Translations under genes and position numbers: made by a program | The notes under the pieces: model-generated | The model's input: the letters and a program-made list of their open reading frames with translations, nothing else | Databases searched by the model: none | What the model was told of the DNA's origin: nothing | In this document: positions 1 through 5,905 of the stretch, in pieces | Position numbering within the stretch: the first letter of the stretch is position 1 | Layout of the letters: each line of letters begins with the position of its first letter | Origin: an uncultured Bacteroides sp. | Lineage (GTDB): Bacteria; Bacteroidota; Bacteroidia; Bacteroidales; Bacteroidaceae | DNA: 14,000 nucleotides | Direction: 5' to 3' | Assembly (NCBI GenBank): GCA_900546355.1 | Contig: URCM01000082.1 | Location: 1-14,000, forward strand

Positions 1-89
1 AAAGGGCCAAAAAATCGCCCAAAGCACACACGAAAACGGATACATCAAGCCAAGAGAAACTTTTTGGAGAAATTCAAAACAGCTTCTTA
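1..89 (+). mobile_element. Small IS/MITE-like element, copy A (right end only; cut by window edge)
   Basis: The right-hand part of a repeat that occurs four times in the window. It matches the last ~86 bp of the 192-bp copy at 5593-5784 with three substitutions and ends in the inverted-repeat end AAATTCAAAACAGCTTC (70-86). The next three bases, TTA (87-89), would be the target duplication; its left partner lies outside the window. Because it contains the AAAGGGCCAAAAA stretch missing from the 90-bp copies, it is the long form or the end of a complete insertion sequence. The frame shared with the long copy stays open (ends KFKTAS, stop TAA); two of the three substitutions are conservative amino-acid changes and one is silent. 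Confidence 0.8.
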
Positions 90-1346
90 ACGTTCTTTCC
101 ACTGAATGTCACCTCCAGCACTGAGGTATACATCCCATTCGTCCCATACTTCCACTTCGTAGAACGTGCCTTCGGGAGTCTCTACACATTCGCAATCATC
201 ATTTCCCCAATAAGCGTGTTCACCGAACTCTGCTTTCAACGCCGCTTTCACCGCATCGGGCAATTCATCCGGATATACATCATACGTGGTGCGCATCCAT
301 TCTTCACGGAAGTTGAAAAGCACCTCTTTTTCACGGCGGTCATGGATGATATCCACTTCGATGCATCCGTCATCGTAATCACGTTCGCGGATAACCGCGC
401 CCGGATAATTCGCCTGGATGAATGCTTCAATGCCCGTAGTTACCTGCGTGTCTCCATCCGAAGGGAGGTCCGTACCCGCATCAGGACGGCCGATTTCTTC
501 TCCTTGCTCGTTCAGGTAGATTTTCTTTTCACGGTCTCCGCGCTCTATCTCCACACAGTAATAACGATTGGCGGCGGTTTCATAACGGTCTACATCATCA
601 ATGCGATAATCAGGATAATTGGCCTGCACGAACGCTTGAACCACATCGGGTACATTCCGCCAGCCGTATTCCGTCTTGGTGCTGACCCATGCCGAAGAAG
701 CATCGAACCAGATTTCATGCTTCATGCCGTCCTGTATGATTTCAACTTCCGTCCCGTTGCGTTCTACATCTATGTCCACAATCCGTGCGCCGGGGAAATG
801 CTGGTCAATCCAGTCATTTACGCCTGCCACGGGAGTCTGGGGCAAATAGCCGGTATAATCGTTGTCCTTCCCGTCGTTGTCCACATATTCGTTTACCAAT
901 ATGCCGCTTTCGGTATAATAAAGGTCAACTTCCGTCCCGCCGTTTTTCATCTCGATGACATAAAGCTTTTCGGCACCGAAACGGTCCAAGACATCTACTT
1001 CCCTATCTGGAGTCCAGCTGGCATACGCACTTTGGGCGATAGCTTCCTGTATGGCTTGAGGCAACGCCGAATAAGGTATTTCGGTTTCAGTCATTCCCCA
1101 ACGGGCATCATCCAACGCATACCAAGCGATGGTTTCCCCGTTCTCACCCATAAACTCGGCTATGGCATATCCGTCTTTCACCGACCATTCGGCACGTGTT
1201 TGTCCATATTGGCTTTGGAAAGCGTCTAATACGGCTTGCGGCACCATACCGTTACCGCCGTCAGACACATCGTCATCATCACTACACGACACAAAGAAAA
1301 GCATCCCGCTAATCAAGAGTGTCCAAAAGGTTAAATACTTCTTCAT
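87..1346 (-). CDS. Surface-exposed lipoprotein with tandem PepSY-like domains
   Basis: A 419-residue predicted outer-membrane lipoprotein; the molecular role is unknown. Residues 1-21 form a lipoprotein signal peptide ending in the lipobox FVSC (Cys21). The residues after the Cys are SDDDD, the surface-export signal described for Bacteroides lipoproteins, so I expect display on the cell surface. The rest is six half-repeats (about 33-90, 96-155, 172-225, 232-287, 303-357, 362-417), each with a short helix such as AFVQANYP or AFIQANYP followed by acidic beta-strands ending in a W or Y. This is the pattern of the Bacteroides PepSY-like family (PF11396), here about three tandem modules. A longer reading to 1451 would run into copy B of the mobile element, so I start at the Met before KKYLTFW. 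The stop codon TAA (87-89) is also the target duplication of copy A. The gene lies downstream of proB on the same strand. A -7-like CATCTTTG (1384-1377) may serve it, with no clear -33. Confidence 0.85.
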   Translation of the reverse strand: MKKYLTFWTLLISGMLFFVSCSDDDDVSDGGNGMVPQAVLDAFQSQYGQTRAEWSVKDGYAIAEFMGENGETIAWYALDDARWGMTETEIPYSALPQAIQEAIAQSAYASWTPDREVDVLDRFGAEKLYVIEMKNGGTEVDLYYTESGILVNEYVDNDGKDNDYTGYLPQTPVAGVNDWIDQHFPGARIVDIDVERNGTEVEIIQDGMKHEIWFDASSAWVSTKTEYGWRNVPDVVQAFVQANYPDYRIDDVDRYETAANRYYCVEIERGDREKKIYLNEQGEEIGRPDAGTDLPSDGDTQVTTGIEAFIQANYPGAVIRERDYDDGCIEVDIIHDRREKEVLFNFREEWMRTTYDVYPDELPDAVKAALKAEFGEHAYWGNDDCECVETPEGTFYEVEVWDEWDVYLSAGGDIQWKER

Positions 1347-1413
1347 CGTTTTTCTTGCTTTTACATTTGTTTGACGCAAAGATGACGAACGATTCTGAAA
1401 AGATTCTGAAATG

Positions 1414-1509
1414 TCAGAAGCTGTTTTGAATTTATCGCCCAAAGCACACACGAAAACAGATACATCAAGCCAAGAAAAACTTTTTGGAGAAATTCAAAAC
1501 AGCTTCTCA
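1414..1509 (+). mobile_element. Small MITE-like element, copy B (90 bp) with TCA duplication
   Basis: The element body is 1417-1506. It starts GAAGCTGTTTTGAATTT and ends with the reverse complement of the same 17 bases. TCA flanks it on both sides (1414-1416 and 1507-1509). The body equals the 192-bp copy at 5593-5784 minus 102 internal bases. It has no room for a transposase and would need one supplied in trans. It fills most of the gap between proB and the lipoprotein gene. Confidence 0.85.
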
Positions 1510-1522
1510 AAACAGCTTCTCA
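1494..1522 (+). repeat. 13-bp tandem duplication of the element's right end, abutting proB stop
   Basis: TCAAAACAGCTTC occurs twice in tandem (1494-1506 and 1507-1519) and is followed by a third TCA (1520-1522), whose complement is the TGA stop codon of proB. The inverted-repeat end of copy B is thus partly duplicated. Either slippage or a nested insertion followed by recombination would give this structure. Confidence 0.8.
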
Positions 1523-2602
1523 ATCCAAATACAAATAATCGTAATGCACCAAAGGACGTTTGCCGTGCTCGCCCTGCATCTGGCGGGCCTCTTCCGCACT
1601 TACCCCGATGCGCCCTACTCCGATTTGCCTTCCTCCGGCATCCATTATCCGGACGATATCGTCCTTCTCGAAATCACCTTCGATGCGGGTTACGCCTACG
1701 GGCAGGATGCTTACGGCTTTCTTGCCTTTCAATGCTTCGGCCGCCAAGGCGTTCAAGTGCAATTCTCCCTTGGCGAATCCTTCGCTATGGGCAATCCATT
1801 TCTTTACGCTCGATACGGCTTCGGGCGCAGGGACAAAACGGGTGCAGACCGTATCTTCGGGATGTTCCAGCAAGTCTATCAGGATATTGTCCCGCTTCCC
1901 ATTGGCGATAATGACCAGAATGCCTTCGTCCGCCACCTTGCGGGCAATGGTGGTCTTTGTCAGCATCCCTCCTCTTCCGAACCCCGATTTCTCGGTCTGG
2001 ATATAATCGGAAAGGTCTTTCCCTTGTTCTACCTCGCGTATCACCGAAGTGCCCGGCTCGGAAGGCGAACCGTTATAGATACCGTCAATGTTGCTCAGGA
2101 TAATCAAGGCTTGCGCGTCGAGCATCGAAGCCACCAGCCCCGAAAGCTCGTCGTTATCGGTGAACATCAGTTCGGTGACCGATATGGTATCGTTTTCGTT
2201 TACAATCGGAATCACCCCGTTTTCCAGCATCACCTGCATGCAATGCCGTTGGTTGAGGTAATGCCGGCGGGTGCCGAAGCTTTCTTTGGTGGTCAGCACT
2301 TGCCCTACGGCTATCCCGTGCTCACGGAACAGTTCGTAATAACGGTTTATCAACTTCGCTTGTCCTACGGCTGAATACAACTGACGCTGGTCTACGCTAT
2401 CCAGCTTGCGCGATACTTTTATCTCGCTACGTCCCGAAGCGACCGCTCCCGAAGAGACCAGCACCACCTCGACTCCTGCCTTGTGCAGTTCCGCCACTTG
2501 GTCGACCAGTGCCGACATGCGGGTCACATCCAGCGTCCCGTCCTTACGTGCCAGCACATTGCTGCCTATCTTTACCGTTATCCGGCTATATGGATACTTC
2601 AT
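1520..2602 (-). CDS. proB: Glutamate 5-kinase (ProB)
   Basis: Phosphorylates L-glutamate with ATP to gamma-glutamyl phosphate, the first step of proline synthesis, in the cytoplasm. At 360 residues it is close to the 367 of E. coli ProB. The N-terminal amino-acid-kinase domain shows VKIGSNV (10-16), the SSGA loop (50-53), GQAKLINRYY (80-89), NENDT (135-139), FTDND (147-151) and GRGGMLTK (209-216). Residues ~275-355 form the C-terminal PUA domain (SILPVGVTRIEGDF, DAGGRQIGVGRI). The start is the Met of KYPYSRITVKIGSN; an upstream in-frame extension would run through the promoter into mobile-element copy D. The usual partner proA is not beside it in this window. The TGA stop coincides with a target-duplication base triplet of the adjacent element copy B. 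The ProB end is complete. Confidence 0.96.
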   Translation of the reverse strand: MKYPYSRITVKIGSNVLARKDGTLDVTRMSALVDQVAELHKAGVEVVLVSSGAVASGRSEIKVSRKLDSVDQRQLYSAVGQAKLINRYYELFREHGIAVGQVLTTKESFGTRRHYLNQRHCMQVMLENGVIPIVNENDTISVTELMFTDNDELSGLVASMLDAQALIILSNIDGIYNGSPSEPGTSVIREVEQGKDLSDYIQTEKSGFGRGGMLTKTTIARKVADEGILVIIANGKRDNILIDLLEHPEDTVCTRFVPAPEAVSSVKKWIAHSEGFAKGELHLNALAAEALKGKKAVSILPVGVTRIEGDFEKDDIVRIMDAGGRQIGVGRIGVSAEEARQMQGEHGKRPLVHYDYLYLD

Positions 2603-2639
2603 GTCTTGTTCTTTATTATACATTATATTATATAGGCAA

Positions 2640-2673
2640 CAAATGTACGGATTTTCTTTGGGAAAAAGACAAA
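2640..2673 (-). promoter_or_regulatory. Probable proB promoter
   Basis: On the minus strand TACATTTG (2647-2640) is a perfect match to the Bacteroides -7 element TAnnTTTG, 37 bp before the proB start. TTTG at 2673-2670 could be the -33 element; the 22-bp spacing is slightly long. Element copy D starts 20 bp further upstream, so the insertion left this promoter intact. Confidence 0.55.
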
Positions 2674-2690
2674 TATATCCCTTCAAAAAG

Positions 2691-2786
2691 TAAGAAGCTG
2701 TTTTGAATTTCTCCAAAAAGTTTTTCTTGGCTTGATGTATCCGTTTTCGTGTGTGCTTTGGGCGATAAATTCAAAACAGCTTCTAA
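2691..2786 (-). mobile_element. Small MITE-like element, copy D (90 bp, inverted) with TAA duplication
   Basis: The body is 2694-2783, opposite in orientation to copies A, B and E, and nearly identical to copy B. It is flanked by TAA on both sides (2691-2693 and 2784-2786), a 3-bp target duplication fitting TNA. It sits between the proB promoter and the divergent ADP-ribosylglycohydrolase gene. Body plus one duplication is 93 bp, a multiple of three, so insertion keeps reading frames. Confidence 0.87.
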
Positions 2787-2902
2787 CATACCTTCACGTG
2801 CCCATACAGATATATCACTTTGCCTACGCAGATAGATGACTTTCCCCACGGTCTTTTCCGCCTCTTGCCCGAGGGTGTTTGGACTCATGAAAACATCAGC
2901 CT

Positions 2903-2934
2903 TTTGTTTTTTCGCCAAATTTGTTTTATCTTCG
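2903..2934 (+). promoter_or_regulatory. Probable promoter of the ADP-ribosylglycohydrolase gene
   Basis: TTTG (2903-2906), a 20-bp spacer and TATCTTCG (2927-2934, seven of eight to TAnnTTTG) match the Bacteroides -33/-7 promoter layout, about 24 bp before the start codon. Confidence 0.5.
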
Positions 2935-2958
2935 GAGCGACATTAAATACTTACAACT

Positions 2959-3810
2959 ATGCATACAGGCCAACATCTTACCACACATCCACACATTCCG
3001 GAAGAAATGCCCTCCGGAAGACTTCTCTTAGGAGCTGTAGCAGGCGACATCATCGGTTCGGTTTACGAACACTACCGGACCAAACGCATTGATTTCCATC
3101 TCTTTCCCCAAGGCTCACGGTTTACTGATGACACCGTGATGACCATTGCCAATGCCGACTGGCTATTGAACGGAGGAGATTTAGCACGCATCATGCAACG
3201 ATACGGGAACCGTTATCCGAATGCCGGATACGGAGGGATGTTCCGGCAATGGTTACAGGCCGAACAGCCTCAGCCTTACCATAGCTTCGGGAACGGGTCT
3301 GCCATGCGGGTCAGTCCCATAGGATGGGCATTCAGTACATTGGAAGAGACATCAGACGCCGCCAGCCGGAGTGCTTCGGTCACCCACAATCACCCCGAAG
3401 GCATCAAAGGAGCACAAGCCGTAGCTGCCAGTATCTTCCTGGCACGGCAAGGCGAAACGAAACAAAAGATAAGGACATACGTGGAAACTACTTTCGGATA
3501 CGACTTGCACCGCACTTGCGATGAAATACGTCCGTCCTACCGGTTCGATTCCCGATGCCAAGGTTCCGTTCCCGAATCCATCATTGCCTTTTTAGAAAGT
3601 ACAGATTACGAAAGTGCCGTCCGTTTAGCGGTCTCCCTAGGAGGAGATGCCGATACGATGGGAGCGATTGCAGGCAGCATTGCCGAAGCTTATTATGGCA
3701 AAGTGCCGGAAGCCATCTGCCAAGAAACCCTCCAAAGGCTTCCTTCCGAATTTATAGACATACTGGAAAGATTTTCAGGAAAATTTCGGAATCAGTTCAG
3801 ACAAACGTAG
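2959..3810 (+). CDS. ADP-ribosylglycohydrolase family protein
   Basis: A 283-residue predicted cytoplasmic hydrolase of the DraG/ARH family (PF03747), which removes ADP-ribose from proteins or small molecules using two Mg ions. Motifs appear in family order: GAVAGDIIGS (25-34), the metal-binding TDDT (56-59), GNGSAMRVSPIG (111-122), THNHPEGIKGAQAVA (142-156) and the second metal site GGDADTMGAIAGSIAEAYYG (228-247). All acidic residues expected to bind metal are present, so the enzyme should be active. The length is usual for the family. The target cannot be read from the sequence: no ADP-ribosyltransferase, macrodomain or nitrogenase gene is nearby. The N-terminal ~18 residues, rich in His and Thr, are a weak extension; the Met at residue 17, just before PSGRLLLGA, is an alternative start. 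The ABC transporter downstream has its own promoter, so this is probably a single-gene unit. Confidence 0.92.
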   Translation: MHTGQHLTTHPHIPEEMPSGRLLLGAVAGDIIGSVYEHYRTKRIDFHLFPQGSRFTDDTVMTIANADWLLNGGDLARIMQRYGNRYPNAGYGGMFRQWLQAEQPQPYHSFGNGSAMRVSPIGWAFSTLEETSDAASRSASVTHNHPEGIKGAQAVAASIFLARQGETKQKIRTYVETTFGYDLHRTCDEIRPSYRFDSRCQGSVPESIIAFLESTDYESAVRLAVSLGGDADTMGAIAGSIAEAYYGKVPEAICQETLQRLPSEFIDILERFSGKFRNQFRQT

Positions 3811-3895
3811 GGATGATAAATCATAGTCAATCGGAAATGAATTGCGAAAAGCATTCCGAAAGGCGTCCACATAAATGCACACAAGAATTTCGTGT

Positions 3896-3940
3896 TAACC
3901 TAAAAATAACATAGCGATATAGTAGAACAAAATTGGTTTG
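3896..3940 (+). promoter_or_regulatory. TAAC-repeat promoter of the ABC transporter operon
   Basis: Two tandem 11-bp repeats, TAACCTAAAAA (3896-3906) and TAACATAGCGA (3907-3917), precede TTGGTTTG (3933-3940; seven of eight to TAnnTTTG). The second repeat starts 26 bp before the -7 element. The same motif with the same phasing occurs at 7787-7842 and 12242-12297. No TTG -33 element is visible, so activation through the repeats is likely. The leader that follows contains GAACACAGAGACACAAAGACACAG (3955-3978), which looks like non-coding intergenic repeat sequence rather than coding sequence. Confidence 0.6.
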
Positions 3941-4082
3941 CGAAAAATGGAATGGAACACAGAGACACAAAGACACAGTGATTGCTTTGTGCATGCCGTT
4001 GATGATTTGCCCGCTTCCTTTCGTGCGTCCGGTCCGCTTCCGGACAACTCCCGTAAGGCTCGGGTTCCTGTATGCCGGCAAC

Positions 4083-4607
4083 ATGGAATGCCTCCGGATG
4101 TTCCGCCGCATGGGTTGGCTATACCTTATTATAATAAGTATATCGGCATTAGGATGTCTGCACGGCAATGTACGGGTGGCAAAGGCAGGCATGTTGCTTT
4201 GGGGCGTTATCCAGTCGGGTGCCTATAGCTACGTGCCCGATACGCATCTGTTGCAGAAGTTTAAGAGTTACCGTATCCTGCAGGGGGAATTATGGAAGGC
4301 GAATGTCTGGAATGCATCGGTCCTTTCCCTGCCTTTCGGGATGATGTGCATTGCCGGTGGATTCCGGACAGAAGACATGCTGTTCTTCTTTTCCTGCCTG
4401 ATGGCAGGTATCCTCTACCTGCAAATCATGGCGTTGTTCCGTTGGGTCTGTCCGGCATCTGCCGGAATGGTGATGATGCAGCTTGCCGTATGTATTCCCT
4501 TGTTTGCATGGACCTGTTTCGTCTGGGCAGGCTGTTTGGCAGGGCTGGTGATTGTGGGAATACTTTCGTATGTGGTATGGATAAAATGGAAAGCTATATG
4601 GAAATAA
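4083..4607 (+). CDS. Small multi-pass membrane protein, probable permease partner of the ABC ATPase
   Basis: From this start the protein has 174 residues with about six hydrophobic segments (roughly 11-27, 32-50, 77-93, 97-119, 126-147, 148-168) and a basic C-terminus (WIKWKAIWK). I do not recognise the family by sequence. The role is inferred from its neighbour: the ABC ATPase gene starts at its stop codon (TAATG), implying translational coupling and a shared complex in the inner membrane. The start is uncertain. The frame is open back to 3933, with Met codons at 3993, 4002, 4083, 4098 and 4110, but 3933-3940 is the likely -7 element, 3955-3978 looks like non-coding repeat, and residues between 3993 and 4083 do not resemble a membrane-protein N-terminus. 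I chose 4083 because MECLRMFRRMGW leads directly into the first membrane segment. Six segments in 174 residues is small for an ABC permease. Confidence 0.68.
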   Translation: MECLRMFRRMGWLYLIIISISALGCLHGNVRVAKAGMLLWGVIQSGAYSYVPDTHLLQKFKSYRILQGELWKANVWNASVLSLPFGMMCIAGGFRTEDMLFFFSCLMAGILYLQIMALFRWVCPASAGMVMMQLAVCIPLFAWTCFVWAGCLAGLVIVGILSYVVWIKWKAIWK

Positions 4608-5263
4608 TGTGTATGGAAAATGTGTCGAAGTCGTTCGGGCGTGTAAAAGTGCTCGACGGTGTTTCGCTGGCTTGCGACTGGGGAAAGGTGTACGGGCTGG
4701 TAGGGGACAATGGGGCAGGAAAAACCACTTTGTTCCGTTGCCTGACGGGGATGACATCGTACGAAGGTACGATTCGGAAAGGCGAGTGGGTGACGGTGGG
4801 CTATCTGCCTGCCGACAATTTCTTCTATCCGCTGGTGACGGGATACGAGTACATCGCGTTTTGCCTGCGGGCATACGGCAAGAAGGTAGACCGGAAACAA
4901 ATCGATTACCTGAATGCAAACATGTTCCACCTGCCTCTCGACCGCTATGCTTCCGAATATTCCACGGGGATGCAAAAGAAGCTGGGCTTTATGGCGGTTT
5001 ACCTGCAAGACCCCGACCTTTATATTCTGGACGAACCTTTCAACGGCATCGACCTGAAAGGGTGTATCCGGATGAAACACCTGATAAGCTACCTGAAAGC
5101 GCAATGGAAAACCGTCATTCTGTCTTCGCACCGGCTGGATGTCTTGCATGAAGTGTGCGACAGCATCCATTACCTGCGTGAGGGCAGGCTGCTGAAAGGA
5201 TTCGCCTGCGGGTCTGTTGAAGAAATCGAGCGGTTTATCCTGAACGAGGAAGAAGGAGCGTGA
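4607..5263 (+). CDS. ABC transporter ATP-binding protein
   Basis: A 218-residue stand-alone nucleotide-binding subunit on the cytoplasmic face of the inner membrane. Visible motifs: Walker A GDNGAGKTT (33-41), the Q-loop region GYLPADN (65-71, without a Gln), a divergent signature YSTGMQKKLG (118-127) in place of LSGGQ, Walker B YILDEP (139-144) followed by FNGID, and the H-loop SSHR (173-176). The short form and motif spelling fit export-type (ABC-2-like) ATPases of Bacteroidetes. I chose the ATG overlapping the upstream stop (TAATG); ATGs at 4598 and 4613 are alternatives that change the N-terminus by two or three residues. Substrate unknown. The pair is probably co-transcribed from the TAAC-repeat promoter at 3896-3940, which ties it to the M16 protease and DUF3836-like genes. 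Confidence 0.9.
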   Translation: MCMENVSKSFGRVKVLDGVSLACDWGKVYGLVGDNGAGKTTLFRCLTGMTSYEGTIRKGEWVTVGYLPADNFFYPLVTGYEYIAFCLRAYGKKVDRKQIDYLNANMFHLPLDRYASEYSTGMQKKLGFMAVYLQDPDLYILDEPFNGIDLKGCIRMKHLISYLKAQWKTVILSSHRLDVLHEVCDSIHYLREGRLLKGFACGSVEEIERFILNEEEGA

Positions 5264-5267
5264 GTGC

Positions 5268-5293
5268 TTTTCACCACAGATTGCACGGACTGG
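5268..5293 (+). repeat. Dispersed TTCACCACAGATT repeat, copy 1
   Basis: TTTTCACCACAGATTGCACGGACTGG lies 5 bp after the ABC ATPase stop. Related copies are at 7708-7730, 12665-12688 and, inverted, 12772-12797. All are intergenic. Confidence 0.6.
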
Positions 5294-5400
5294 AAAAGAA
5301 CAGAAACAGTTTTGAATGAATCGGAGAAGGACGTTGCGTACATTTATAATTAATTCCTCAATACCTTCACTACATTTCAGTTTCCGCTTAGGTTGTATAT

Positions 5401-5479
5401 CGATGCAAACGATACCTTTTTATGGTTTCCGTCCCAAGAACATACGGTTTTGGGACGGAAACCATATGTTTTTGCATCG
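5401..5479. repeat. Large nested inverted repeat (possible terminator or structured RNA)
   Basis: A perfect 17-bp stem, TATGGTTTCCGTCCCAA (5421-5437) with its complement at 5450-5466, encloses a 12-base loop. A second 9-bp arm pair, CGATGCAAA (5401-5409) and TTTGCATCG (5471-5479), flanks it. TGTTTTT follows the inner stem, so on the plus strand it could end transcription of the ABC operon ~160 bp after the last gene. A degenerate copy of the loop and right arm follows (5484-5503, CCGTACGGTTTTGAGACGGA). The surrounding stretch 5294-5592 holds nothing else I can support: its 101-codon plus-strand frame runs through this hairpin and ends inside the mobile element. Confidence 0.65.
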
Positions 5480-5589
5480 GAAACCGTACGGTTTTGAGAC
5501 GGAGAACGTAAAAGTAAGGCTGCTTCAAACAGGTTATCTCCCATTCAATCCTGCATTAATTCATTCTCGGCCGAACAAATTTATTGTAT

Positions 5590-5787
5590 TTAGAAGCTGT
5601 TTTGAATTTATCGTGCGATGATTTGGGATGAGTTTTTGAGGCATTTTCGCTTCTGTGATGAGGAAGATAGCGGGCTATCTGACGAAGAACAGGAGCGAAA
5701 AGGACCAAAAAATCGCCCAAAGCACACACGAAAACGGGTACATCAAGCCAAGAAAAACTTTTTGGAGAAATTCAAAACAGCTTCTTA
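5590..5787 (+). mobile_element. Small IS/MITE-like element, copy E (192 bp, long form) with TTA duplication
   Basis: The body is 5593-5784, with the 17-bp inverted repeats GAAGCTGTTTTGAATTT at both ends and TTA target duplications at 5590-5592 and 5785-5787. It differs from the 90-bp copies by 102 extra bases lying between two ATCG tetramers (5610-5613 and 5712-5715), so the short form looks like a deletion at this microhomology. The TNA target and 3-bp duplication fit the IS1031 subgroup of the IS5 family. The assignment is by target-site behaviour only; no transposase is present. Confidence 0.87.
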
Positions 5788-5788
5788 G
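5618..5788 (+). other. 56-codon open frame inside element copy E
   Basis: An ATG-started frame (MIWDEFLRHFRFCDEEDSGL at its start, ending KNFLEKFKTAS) runs to a TAG formed by the target duplication plus one flanking base. It is charged and lacks known motifs. The same frame is open in copy A. It could be the degraded end of a transposase gene or simply an open stretch; there is no promoter or ribosome-binding site. Not recognised. Confidence 0.25.
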
Positions 5789-5905
5789 AACAAGATGAGA
5801 AAATAAAAGTTGAACCAGTGAATAATATATCTTCATTTGGTGCATCGTTAGAATTCATTATGGAATCCATTAAAAAGCCAGTTCATACTGTAGTGGTACT
5901 GTTTG
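5785..5905 (+). other. Intergenic stretch with a possible gene remnant split by copy E
   Basis: After copy E the plus strand reads LEQDEKIKVEPVNNISSFGA and onward. When the element and one TTA duplication are removed, this frame joins the left flank without a break (RTNLLYL before the insertion), back to a stop near 5558. It has no clear start and runs downstream into the AAA-ATPase gene on the other strand. It may be a relic that was interrupted by the element. No family recognised. Confidence 0.2.

Noticed and set aside
216..1229. 337-codon plus-strand frame opposite the lipoprotein gene
   Set aside because: It is an antisense shadow: the minus-strand protein has a signal peptide, lipobox and repeat structure, while this frame has no coherent domain.
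1389..1411. GATTCTGAAA direct repeat upstream of the lipoprotein gene
   Set aside because: Only two short units with no phasing to a convincing promoter; likely chance.
1484..2374. 296-codon plus-strand frame opposite proB
   Set aside because: It begins inside element copy B and lies entirely antisense to a well-conserved ProB sequence.
2628..2918. 96-codon minus-strand frame running through element copy D
   Set aside because: It starts with TTG, crosses the candidate promoters of both proB and the ADP-ribosylglycohydrolase gene and most of its second half is mobile element. The first part (MSPNTLGQEAEKTVGKVIYL) looks protein-like but has no upstream signal, so I do not call it.
5316..5621. 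101-codon plus-strand frame after the ABC operon
   Set aside because: It runs through the nested hairpin and ends in the inverted repeat of copy E; composition follows the repeats, not a protein.
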